A stretch of 43,271 nt of DNA, from assembly GCA_944325245.1 (NCBI GenBank), contig CALUZM010000012.1, positions 1 through 43,271 of the forward strand. The letters are read 5' to 3'. This DNA comes from an uncultured Massilimicrobiota sp. Lineage in GTDB: Bacteria; Bacillota_I; Bacilli_A; Erysipelotrichales; Coprobacillaceae. The notes beneath the pieces were generated by a model. That model had not been told where the DNA came from. It did no database searches and worked only from the letters and a program-made list of their open reading frames with translations. Below, one piece after another: positions 36,375-43,271 of this stretch (position 1 is its first letter; each line of letters begins with the position of its first letter). The position numbers were made by a program, and so were the translations under genes.

Positions 36375-36423
36375 AAAAAAGGTCGTAATGAATCACCATC
36401 AAAAAATGACTTCATTATGACCT
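36375..36423 (-). terminator. Terminator after the flavoprotein gene
   Basis: The minus strand has AGGTCATAATGAA (36423-36411), an 18-base loop, TTCATTACGACCT (36392-36380) and a T-run. There is one mismatch in 13 pairs. Confidence 0.8.
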
Positions 36424-36434
36424 CTTTAAATATT

Positions 36435-37052
36435 CTATCGAATAAAATTCGTTGCATGGAATGGCTCTTTATCAGGCAATCCATATTTTTCTTTTCCATC
36501 ATGAATACTTTTCACTAAAAAAGCAACATTTCTTGCAAGAACACGCATTGTCTGTAAACCTTCAAGATCTTCTTGAACCTCTCCAATCTCTCTTCCATGA
36601 ATAGCATTCCAATATTGGCTTGAAGCGATAGGCATACCAGAAATAGCAAAGAATTTATTGATTTCATCATATGTTGCAGAAATACCACCACGTCTCGCTA
36701 CAACAACACTAGCTCCAACTTTCATTGTTTTATCAAAAGATGTGCTATAAAACAATCTTGTTAAAAAGGCTATTAATGTTGCATTGGCAGATCCATAATA
36801 AACTGGCGTTCCTACCACAAGGGCATCGCACTCTTCAAATTTTGTAGCCACTTCATTCACCATATCATCAAAAACACATTGACCAGTTTTCTTACATGAC
36901 AAACACGCTATACAACTTCTTATTGGTTTTTGACCCACATGGATAAGTTCCACTTCAATATCTTCCTGTTTAAAAATTTTAATCATTTCATCAAGAGCCG
37001 TTTGTGTATTTCCTTTTACACGTGGGCTTCCATTAATCATTAATACTTTCAT
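36435..37052 (-). CDS. Flavodoxin-fold NAD(P)H-dependent flavoprotein with four-cysteine motif
   Basis: A 205-residue protein of the NADPH-dependent FMN reductase / iron-sulfur flavoprotein group. The flavin-phosphate loop is NGSPRVKGNTQTAL at residues 7-20. C47, C50, C53 and C59 form CxxCxxCx5C, the compact cluster motif described for iron-sulfur flavoproteins, so a [4Fe-4S] centre is possible. VVGTPVYYGSANATLIAFLTRL completes the fold. ATG 37052 has a GGAGG site; four codons more are open upstream. It is a single gene with its own terminator. The substrate is unknown. Confidence 0.82.
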   Translation of the reverse strand: MKVLMINGSPRVKGNTQTALDEMIKIFKQEDIEVELIHVGQKPIRSCIACLSCKKTGQCVFDDMVNEVATKFEECDALVVGTPVYYGSANATLIAFLTRLFYSTSFDKTMKVGASVVVARRGGISATYDEINKFFAISGMPIASSQYWNAIHGREIGEVQEDLEGLQTMRVLARNVAFLVKSIHDGKEKYGLPDKEPFHATNFIR

Positions 37053-37159
37053 TTTTGCCTCCATTTCTGTCTACTTTTATCAATCAGACATATCACATTT
37101 TATTAAACCTTCCATCTTAAATGATATCTCCACAATATAGAAAATTCAAAGAAGATTAC

Positions 37160-37194
37160 TAAAAGCCTCATGATTTCAATGAATCATGAGGCTC
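37160..37194 (-). terminator. Terminator of nfnAB
   Basis: The minus strand has AGCCTCATGATT, a 6-base loop and AATCATGAGGCT followed by TTTTAG, 12 bases after the nfnB stop. The 12-bp stem is perfect. Confidence 0.82.
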
Positions 37195-37205
37195 TATGTC
37201 CTGTT

Positions 37206-38594
37206 TTATTTTTGTTTTAATGCCTCATCAATGGCATGAGCTGCCTTTTTACCTGCACCCATTGCTAAAATAACAGTAGCTGCACCTGTAACAACGTCTC
37301 CACCTGCATAGACACCATCCTTAGATGTTTTCATTGTTTCTTCATCTACAATAATTCCACCCCATTTTTGAGTATCTAAACCAGGTGTTGTCTGTCTAAT
37401 TAATGGATTTGGACTCTGTCCAATAGAAACAATAACAGTTCCTGTTTCAATCACAAAGTTTGAACCTTCCTTGACAACTGGTCTTCTTCTACCACTTTCA
37501 TCTGGTTCTCCCAGTTCCATTTCTACACATTCCATAGATTTTACCCATCCGTCTTCACCTTCAATTTTAACCGGATTTGTCAGCAGCTTAAAGATAATAC
37601 CTTCTTCTTTTGCATGATGCACTTCTTCTGCTCTGGCAGGGATTTCCTGTTCACCACGACGATAGACAATATAGACATTCTTTGCACCTAATCGTTTTGC
37701 AGTTCTTGCTGCATCCATAGCAACATTTCCTGCGCCAATGACACAAACTGTATCCGTAATTTTCACTGGTGTTGGATGCTTAGGGAATTCATATCCTTTC
37801 ATCAAATTCACACGTGTTAAAAATTCATTTGCTGCATAGACACCATTGAGATTTTCTCCAGGAATTCCCTGAAAACGGGGAAGTCCTGCACCGCTACCAA
37901 CAAAGATAGCTTCATAACCTTCTTCCTGCAATTCATCGATTGTAATAGAACGTCCCACAACAACATTTGTTTCAAAACGTACACCTAAATCGGCAACACC
38001 ATCAATTTCTTTTTGAACCAGATCTTTAGGTAAACGGAATTCTGGAATTCCATATGATAAGACACCACCTGTTTTATGTAAAGCTTCAAAAACAGTGACA
38101 TCATAACCTTTCTTTGCTAATTCTCCAGCACATGTCATACCAGCTGGTCCACTTCCGACAACAGCGACCTTTTTCCCATTCTTTTCAATGTGATTATCTT
38201 TTTTCTGCCCATGTTCTCTATGATAATCAGCAACAAATCTTTCTAATCGTCCAATTCCTACTGATTCACCCTTGATGCCACGAACACATTTTCCTTCACA
38301 TTGATTTTCCTGTGGGCAGACACGTCCACAAATAGCTGGCAAGGCATTTTCACTTGTAATAATTTCATAAGCTTTTTCAAAATCACCGTTAGCCACTTCA
38401 GCAATAAATTCTGGAATAGGTACACCAACTGGGCAACCATTTTTACAAGGGCTGTGTTTACAATGGAGACATCTTGTTGCTTCTTCCATTGCCTGTTCTT
38501 TGGTATATCCTAAAGCGACTTCCTTAAAATTATGATTTCTGACCTGTGGTTCCTGTTCAGGCATTTTGACTTTTTCTAATGACATATTAGGCAT
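37206..38594 (-). CDS. nfnB: NfnB / GltD-like NADPH flavoprotein subunit
   Basis: A 462-residue FAD protein of the glutamate synthase small-subunit type. The N-terminal part has two cysteine clusters for iron-sulfur centres (CLHCKHSPCKNGCPVG and CGRVCPQENQCEGKCVRG). Two dinucleotide folds follow: VAVVGSGPAGMTCAGELAKKGYDVTVFE and VCVIGAGNVAMDAARTAKRLG. Because an NfnA-type gene overlaps directly (TAATG), the best reading is the large subunit of the electron-bifurcating NADH-dependent ferredoxin:NADP+ oxidoreductase. Single-protein annotation would call it gltA/gltD; no glutamate synthase large subunit is nearby. Confidence 0.88.
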   Translation of the reverse strand: MPNMSLEKVKMPEQEPQVRNHNFKEVALGYTKEQAMEEATRCLHCKHSPCKNGCPVGVPIPEFIAEVANGDFEKAYEIITSENALPAICGRVCPQENQCEGKCVRGIKGESVGIGRLERFVADYHREHGQKKDNHIEKNGKKVAVVGSGPAGMTCAGELAKKGYDVTVFEALHKTGGVLSYGIPEFRLPKDLVQKEIDGVADLGVRFETNVVVGRSITIDELQEEGYEAIFVGSGAGLPRFQGIPGENLNGVYAANEFLTRVNLMKGYEFPKHPTPVKITDTVCVIGAGNVAMDAARTAKRLGAKNVYIVYRRGEQEIPARAEEVHHAKEEGIIFKLLTNPVKIEGEDGWVKSMECVEMELGEPDESGRRRPVVKEGSNFVIETGTVIVSIGQSPNPLIRQTTPGLDTQKWGGIIVDEETMKTSKDGVYAGGDVVTGAATVILAMGAGKKAAHAIDEALKQK

Positions 38595-39442
38595 TATTGA
38601 ACACCTCCCATTAAATTACACATACGATTGGCTTTCTCATCCATTTGATGTTCTTCTTCCTTAAACATTCTTTGACGTGCCATCAATTCATCAAAATCAA
38701 CTTGTAATCCATCAAAGTCTGGTCCATCAACACAGGCAAACTTGATTTTACCATCAACGCTGACACGACAGCATCCACACATTCCTGTTCCATCAATCAT
38801 AATTGGGTTTAAAGACACAGATGTTTTGATGTTGTGAGGTTTTGTCACACCAACAACTGCTTTCATCATTGGCACTGGTCCAATCGCAATCACTTCATCA
38901 ATGTCTTCACCTTGATCAATCAAATCAGCTAAAACTTGTGTGACAAAACCTTTTCTTCCAAGTGATCCATCATCAGTTGTAATATAAACATTCTTACAGA
39001 ATTTTCTAAATTCATCAGCCCATAAAACATATTGCGCTTCTCGACCACCAATAATCACATCAACATCAACACCCATTTGGGCTAAAGCACGTAACTGTGG
39101 ATATAATGGTGCACTTCCAACACCACCAGCAACACCGACAACATGTTTAGATGCATGTAATTTTGTTGGTTCTCCTAATGGTCCAACGAAATCAGTAATC
39201 TCATCACCTTCATTTAATAATGATAAAGCTTTTGTCGAATATCCAACAATCTGATATATAATCGTTATTGTCTCTTTTTCTCTATCAAAATCTGCAATCG
39301 TTAATGGTATTCTTTCTCCATCTTCTCCAACTCTTAAAATAATAAACTGTCCAGGTTCACATTTTCTTGATACATGGGGTGCATGAACAACCATTAACTC
39401 TACAACGTCATTGAGTTTTTCTTTGTGTAAAATCTTATACAT
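38594..39442 (-). CDS. nfnA: NfnA, ferredoxin:NADP+ oxidoreductase FAD/[2Fe-2S] subunit
   Basis: A 282-residue ferredoxin-reductase-family protein with an FAD barrel (CEPGQFIILR ... ERIPLTIADFD), an NAD-binding domain (VVGVAGGVGSAPLYPQLRAL) and, near the C-terminus, cysteines MCGCCRVS and FACVDGPDFDG for a [2Fe-2S] cluster, as in NfnA and PyrK relatives. With nfnB it would balance NADH, NADPH and ferredoxin in an anaerobe. ATG 39442 has GAGGGG at normal distance; the TTG three codons earlier is rejected. A consensus promoter lies 31 bases upstream. Confidence 0.88.
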   Translation of the reverse strand: MYKILHKEKLNDVVELMVVHAPHVSRKCEPGQFIILRVGEDGERIPLTIADFDREKETITIIYQIVGYSTKALSLLNEGDEITDFVGPLGEPTKLHASKHVVGVAGGVGSAPLYPQLRALAQMGVDVDVIIGGREAQYVLWADEFRKFCKNVYITTDDGSLGRKGFVTQVLADLIDQGEDIDEVIAIGPVPMMKAVVGVTKPHNIKTSVSLNPIMIDGTGMCGCCRVSVDGKIKFACVDGPDFDGLQVDFDELMARQRMFKEEEHQMDEKANRMCNLMGGVQ

Positions 39443-39472
39443 TTCTATCAACCCCTCTTCATAGTTTAAAAA

Positions 39473-39501
39473 ATTATATCATAGGGATATTTTTTTTACA
39501 A
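39473..39501 (-). promoter_or_regulatory. Promoter of nfnAB
   Basis: The minus strand has TTGTAA (39501-39496), a 17-base spacer and an extended -10 TGA-TATAAT (to 39473). Confidence 0.72.
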
Positions 39502-39521
39502 TATAACATCAGCATTATCTC

Positions 39522-39551
39522 TTGACCATTTTCTCTCTTATAGATTATGAT
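39522..39551 (+). promoter_or_regulatory. Promoter of the Cof gene at 39572
   Basis: TTGACC (39522-39527), 18 bases, TATGAT (39546-39551), 20 bases before the start codon and divergent from the nfnAB promoter. Confidence 0.65.
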
Positions 39552-39571
39552 AATAAGCAGGGAGGATTCTT

Positions 39572-40360
39572 ATGCATAAAAAAATGATATTTTTTGATAT
39601 TGATGGAACATTACTAGATGAAAAAACAATGACTGTTCCTCAATCAACGATAGAAGCTATCAAAATGGCACAAAAAAACGGACACCTCAGTTTCATTAAC
39701 ACAGGACGTCCTATTTCAACAATTGATTCCATCATTACAGATATTCCTTTTGATGGATATATTTGTGGTTGTGGTACATATATTCAGTATCACCAACAAG
39801 TTCTATTTCATAATCAATTAGATATTGAATTCAGAAAAAAAGTTATTCATGGCATTAAACAATATCAGGTAGATGCTATGCTGGAAGGAAAAGATGGTGT
39901 CTATTTTTCACAAGATTTAAAACATCCTTTTATTCAAAAAATCAAAAAAAGATATCAGGACATCGGTTTTTCTGTCCACACTTTCTCATATCATGATGAT
40001 ATCACATTTGATAAATTTACAGTATGGTATCAATCCAGCACACCTATTGAAGCCTTTAAGGACCTTCTTAAAGATGATTTTCAAATCATTCAACGTGATG
40101 TCGATTTTTTAGAAATTGTTCCTAAGCCTTTCTCTAAAGCAACTGGTATTCAATATCTCATTGATCAGTTAGGTTATTCTATTGAAGATACAATAAGTCT
40201 TGGTGACTCTATGAATGATTTATCCATGCTCAGTTACACACATGAATCTATTGCGATGGGAAATAGTCATCCTGACCTTTTTGAAAAAGTCTCTTATATA
40301 ACGACTGCCGTTGATCAAGATGGTATATATCATGCATTAAAACATTTTCATATCATATAA
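39572..40360 (+). CDS. Cof-type HAD-IIB phosphatase
   Basis: A 262-residue HAD hydrolase. Motif I FFDIDGTLLDE is at residues 7-17, motif II FINTGRPISTI, and the C-terminal motifs KATGIQYLIDQLGY and SLGDSMNDLSMLSYTHESIAMGNS. It is the fourth Cof protein in the window and closest in pattern to that at 27798. GGGAGGA precedes the start. Its stop codon overlaps the first hairpin of the downstream small-RNA unit, whose 12-bp stem and T-run act as its terminator on this strand. The substrate is unknown. Confidence 0.92.
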   Translation: MHKKMIFFDIDGTLLDEKTMTVPQSTIEAIKMAQKNGHLSFINTGRPISTIDSIITDIPFDGYICGCGTYIQYHQQVLFHNQLDIEFRKKVIHGIKQYQVDAMLEGKDGVYFSQDLKHPFIQKIKKRYQDIGFSVHTFSYHDDITFDKFTVWYQSSTPIEAFKDLLKDDFQIIQRDVDFLEIVPKPFSKATGIQYLIDQLGYSIEDTISLGDSMNDLSMLSYTHESIAMGNSHPDLFEKVSYITTAVDQDGIYHALKHFHII

Positions 40361-40390
40361 AAAAGAACGTGGGGAGACGTTCTTTTTTAC
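40359..40390. terminator. Bidirectional terminator shared by the Cof gene and small RNA A
   Basis: AAAAAAGAACGT (40359-40370), loop GGGGAG, ACGTTCTTTTTT (40377-40388). The 12-bp stem is perfect and both strands end in T-runs. Confidence 0.88.
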
Positions 40391-40466
40391 TTTATAGACG
40401 AATTTATGTATAGGGAGAGGGGTCGTCTATATTTTCTATTATTATTATATGTCTTGTCTTAAGACA
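40359..40466 (-). ncRNA. Candidate small RNA, copy A (C-rich loops, intrinsic terminator)
   Basis: Predicted minus-strand RNA of about 108 nt. In order it has a 5' hairpin UGUCUU/AAGACA (40466-40450), an AU-rich linker of AUA repeats, a hairpin AUAGACGA/UCGUCUAU (40430-40394) with the 21-nt loop holding CCCCUCUCCC, and a terminator hairpin with 12-bp stem and CUCCCC loop (40388-40359) ending in six U. Copy B at 40542-40652 differs by three substitutions and two small indels, while the sequence upstream differs, so the conserved block equals the predicted transcript. The C-rich loops resemble anti-Shine-Dalgarno UCCC small RNAs of Firmicutes. Existence and strand are inferred. Confidence 0.6.
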
Positions 40467-40471
40467 CTTAT

Positions 40472-40525
40472 ATATTAACCCAGCCATATGAATTCATTGT
40501 GAATTTCATGAGAACTTTATGTGAA
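40472..40525 (-). promoter_or_regulatory. Promoter of small RNA A with four-hexamer activator array
   Basis: Read on the minus strand: TTCACA (40525-40520), TTCTCA (40514-40509), TTCACA (40503-40498) and TTCATA (40492-40487), each separated by exactly 5 bases. After 9 bases comes TAATAT (40477-40472), then 5 bases to the conserved RNA start. There is no -35. This is the layout of PhoP-type (OmpR family) activated promoters, whose B. subtilis box is TT(A/C/T)ACA with 5-base spacing. Confidence 0.6.
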
Positions 40526-40541
40526 CTTTTTATTCATCATC

Positions 40542-40571
40542 AAAAAAAGAACGTGGGGAGACGTTCTTTTT
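40542..40571 (-). terminator. Terminator of small RNA B
   Basis: The minus strand has AAAAAGAACGT, loop CTCCCC, ACGTTCTTTTT and two more T. The 11-bp stem is perfect. Confidence 0.85.
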
Positions 40572-40652
40572 GATTTTATAGACGAATTGATGTATAGGGA
40601 GAGGGTCGTCTATATTTTCTATTATTATTATTATATGTCTTGTCTTAAGACA
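40542..40652 (-). ncRNA. Candidate small RNA, copy B (tandem paralogue)
   Basis: Predicted minus-strand RNA of about 111 nt with the same three hairpins as copy A: 5' UGUCUU/AAGACA (40652-40636), AUAGACGA/UCGUCUAU (40613-40578) with a 20-nt loop holding CCCUCUCCC, and a terminator with CUCCCC loop (40571-40542) ending in seven U. The linker has one more AUA unit than copy A. It ends 16 bases before the activator array of copy A, so the two are separate transcription units in series. Stems are unchanged between copies while spacers vary. No ORF fits the block. Confidence 0.6.
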
Positions 40653-40657
40653 TTATC

Positions 40658-40711
40658 ATCATAACCATAGGGTGTGAATTTTCTGTGAACAATTGCTTAA
40701 TATCTTTTTAA
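40658..40711 (-). promoter_or_regulatory. Promoter of small RNA B with activator array
   Basis: Read on the minus strand: TTAAAA (40711-40706), TTAAGC (40700-40695), TTCACA (40689-40684) and TTCACA (40678-40673), each with 5-base gaps. After 9 bases comes TATGAT (40663-40658), then 5 bases to the RNA start. Spacings equal those of copy A though the bases between differ. The two outer hexamers are degenerate, and the first overlaps the stop codon of the gene at 40708. Confidence 0.58.
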
Positions 40712-41055
40712 TATTGAGGTTCTACATCAGCCTGTATAACATAAATATCATTAGGAACACAAATAATAGCTTTGGAACTTCCTTCTTGAATCCATCCCAT
40801 TTTTTCACAATCATGATTTGGACATTCAACCTCAACAGCATGATATTGATGATCTTTCACTTCCAAATGAAATTGTCCATAATCGCCTTCAAAAGTATAT
40901 GTTTGATCTTTTGAAATATCAATGGTTGCAATCACTTCATTATGATAATAAACTTCTATATCCCCTTTATCTCCCTGCATAAACTGATAGATAGCATAAG
41001 CTATTCCAATCACTATACATAAGCCTATAATAAAAATCATATCTTTCTTTTTCAT
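40708..41055 (-). CDS. NusG domain II-containing protein (membrane-anchored)
   Basis: A 115-residue protein with one N-terminal membrane segment (MIFIIGLCIVIGIAYAIYQF, about residues 5-24) and an outside NusG domain II: IEVYYHNEVIATIDISKDQTYTFEG, then EVECPNHDCEKMGWIQEGSSKAIICVPNDIYVI. The Cys pair CPNHDC and a later Cys are typical of this small family found beside respiratory or sugar genes in Firmicutes. Function is unknown. ATG 41055 has an AAAGGA site; the TTG two codons upstream is less likely. Its 3' end touches the activator array of small RNA B. Confidence 0.85.
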   Translation of the reverse strand: MKKKDMIFIIGLCIVIGIAYAIYQFMQGDKGDIEVYYHNEVIATIDISKDQTYTFEGDYGQFHLEVKDHQYHAVEVECPNHDCEKMGWIQEGSSKAIICVPNDIYVIQADVEPQY

Positions 41056-41143
41056 ATACAAATTCCTTTACATTTATTCTCTTATCTATGTTAATCAAGA
41101 GTCACGCATAAGTCAATAAATTTATAAATTTCTATCTTTGATA

Positions 41144-41172
41144 TTTCACAAATTGAGAGTTAGGTGTATAAT
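41144..41172 (+). promoter_or_regulatory. Promoter of the PTS EIIB gene
   Basis: TATAAT (41167-41172) with a weak TTTCAC (41144-41149) 17 bases upstream, about 40 bases before the start. The weak -35 may mean activator dependence. Confidence 0.45.
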
Positions 41173-41212
41173 ATTTATATGAAGAATATAATAAACAAGG
41201 AGGAATAATCAT

Positions 41213-41536
41213 ATGATTAAAATCATGTTAGCATGTAGTGCAGGAATGTCAACAAGCTTACTTGTAACAAGAATGGAAAAAGCTGCTCAAGAAAGAGGTT
41301 TAGACACAAAAATTTGGGCTGTTAGTGAATCAGCATTAACAACTGAATACGCTAATGAACCATGTGACGTATTACTGATTGGACCTCAAGTCCGTTTCCG
41401 TTTAAACTCTATTAAAGAACAAGTTAAAAATGCTATCCCTGTTGATGTTATTGACATGCGTACTTATGGTATGATGGATGGTGGAAAAGTTCTAGATCAA
41501 GCTTTAAAAATGCTAGAAGATTGGAAAAACAAATAG
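41213..41536 (+). CDS. PTS lactose/cellobiose-family EIIB
   Basis: A 107-residue EIIB. The phosphocysteine is C8 in MLACSAGMSTSLLVTRM, the lactose/cellobiose class signature. The rest has the four-strand EIIB fold (DVLLIGPQVRFRL, IPVDVIDMRTYGMMDGGKVLDQAL). It would pass phosphate from EIIA to a beta-glucoside entering through EIIC. Neither EIIA nor EIIC is next to it; the convergent 6-phospho-beta-glucosidase points to cellobiose or a similar glucoside. AAGGAGG precedes the start. Confidence 0.93.
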   Translation: MIKIMLACSAGMSTSLLVTRMEKAAQERGLDTKIWAVSESALTTEYANEPCDVLLIGPQVRFRLNSIKEQVKNAIPVDVIDMRTYGMMDGGKVLDQALKMLEDWKNK

Positions 41537-41544
41537 AATGATAC

Positions 41545-41568
41545 AAAAAAAGGACAGTCGTCCTTTTT
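41545..41568. terminator. Bidirectional terminator between EIIB and bglA
   Basis: AAAAAGGAC (41547-41555), a 4-base loop, GTCCTTTTT (41560-41568), with T-runs on both strands between the convergent genes. Confidence 0.88.
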
Positions 41569-41572
41569 CTTT

Positions 41573-43060
<1,488 letters not shown>

Positions 43061-43073
43061 TCAATATAAGCTC

Positions 43074-43079
43074 ATTATA
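43074..43079 (-). promoter_or_regulatory. -10 element of bglA
   Basis: TATAAT on the minus strand (43079-43074), about 30 bases before bglA and just downstream of the adhE terminator. No clear -35 or cre site was seen. Confidence 0.45.
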
Positions 43080-43095
43080 CAATATTTTCACGAAC

Positions 43096-43127
43096 GAAAA
43101 AGCATAACTCGAAAGTTATGCCTTTTT
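43096..43127 (-). terminator. Terminator of the adhE-like gene
   Basis: The minus strand has AAAAAGGCATAACT, a TTCG tetraloop, AGTTATGCTTTTT. The 13-bp stem has one unpaired base, followed by a C. It is close after the stop at 43132. Confidence 0.85.
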
Positions 43128-43131
43128 CAAA

Positions 43132-43271
43132 TTATTTTTCATTTTTTACAGCATATTTAGATTCATAATCATAAATAGTGTGTAAGATTTCTTCCATATC
43201 TTTAACGATAGGCATTCTTGGGTTAGCTGGAGTACATTGATCTTCGTAAGCATTCATAGCAATTCTATGAA
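43132..43271 (-). CDS. adhE: Aldehyde-alcohol dehydrogenase, 3' end (cut by window edge)
   Basis: The last 45 or so residues of a gene entering from the right edge: RIAMNAYEDQCTPANPRMPI, then VKDMEEILHTIYDYESKYAVKNEK and a TAA stop. The A-Y/F-[ED]-D-Q-C-T-x-x-N-P-R pattern is the C-terminus of iron-dependent alcohol dehydrogenases and is very typical of bifunctional AdhE, which makes ethanol from acetyl-CoA in fermenters. A stand-alone iron alcohol dehydrogenase (FucO type) is possible because only the end is visible. A strong terminator follows. Confidence 0.8.
   Translation of the reverse strand, partial: HRIAMNAYEDQCTPANPRMPIVKDMEEILHTIYDYESKYAVKNEK

Noticed and set aside
37206..38594. 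Glutamate synthase small subunit (gltD) as the final name
   Set aside because: No large subunit is nearby, and the overlapping ferredoxin-reductase gene makes NfnB the better reading.
40361..40613. Plus-strand reading with GGA-bearing loops as a CsrA-type sponge RNA
   Set aside because: The loops GGGGAG and AGGGAGAGGGG would suit CsrA, but no promoter is seen on the plus strand and conserved promoter elements point to the minus strand. A read-through 3' UTR from the Cof gene is unlikely because the first hairpin terminates it.
40359..40689. The tandem units as insertion-sequence remnants, REP elements or a CRISPR-like repeat
   Set aside because: There are only two copies in the window, with no terminal inverted repeats, target duplications or short regular spacers. 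Each copy has a -10, an activator array and a T-run terminator at fixed spacing, which fits a gene better.
41100..41212. Catabolite-responsive (cre) element before the EIIB gene or bglA
   Set aside because: No sequence fits TGNAANCGNTNNCA closely enough on either strand in 41100-41212 or 43043-43096.

Overview
The window reads as a chromosomal piece of a low-GC, spore-forming Firmicute, most likely of the Erysipelotrichia (Coprobacillaceae / Thomasclavelia-type gut bacteria). This rests on AT-rich sequence, standard TGA stops, strong AGGAGG ribosome sites, the compact spoVT-rqcP-yabP-yabQ-divIC block, the cwlJ-gerQ spore pair, an anaerobic NfnAB enzyme, and an RpoB rifampicin pocket with Asn in place of His, as in the related Mollicutes. 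The species call is an inference from gene content. Most genes lie on the minus strand.

Region 1 (1-16150, all minus) is the transcription/translation core. Read in the direction of transcription it runs: lipoprotein, cysS-mrnC-rlmB-sigH-like, rpmG-secE-nusG, rplK-rplA, rplJ-rplL, ybxB, rpoB-rpoC, rpsL-rpsG. Start and stop signals are visible: a promoter and L1-site-like leader before rplK, an L10 leader before rplJ, a terminator after rplL, an rpoB promoter enclosed by the two arms of a terminator-like repeat, a terminator after rpoC, and a consensus promoter for the str operon (rpsL-rpsG).

Region 2 (16223-20900) holds a glycogen-synthesis operon glgC-glgD-glgA and, divergently, the spore-germination pair cwlJ-gerQ. 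Region 3 (20904-30911) is a long minus-strand series: ugpQ, spoVT, rqcP, yabP, yabQ, divIC, esterase, two tandem Cof phosphatases, ung, folC. A divergent Cof gene follows, then a CBS-type family II pyrophosphatase with a YheO-like regulator. Region 4 (31027-36075) is a Leloir operon galT-galM-galK with a divergent LacI-type regulator. Region 5 (36375-39551) carries a four-cysteine flavoprotein and nfnA-nfnB.

Region 6 (39572-43271) contains another Cof gene, a NusG-domain-II protein, an orphan PTS EIIB, a 6-phospho-beta-glucosidase and the 3' end of an adhE-like gene. The best candidate for something undescribed is here, at 40359-40711. Two near-identical tandem minus-strand units each look like a complete small-RNA gene of about 110 nt. 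Each has a 5' hairpin, a hairpin with a CCCUCUCCC loop and a terminator hairpin with a CUCCCC loop. Each is preceded by a -10 element and four TTCACA-like hexamers at exact 11-bp spacing, placed as in PhoP/OmpR-family activated promoters. I infer a pair of response-regulator-controlled, anti-Shine-Dalgarno small RNAs. No database search was possible.
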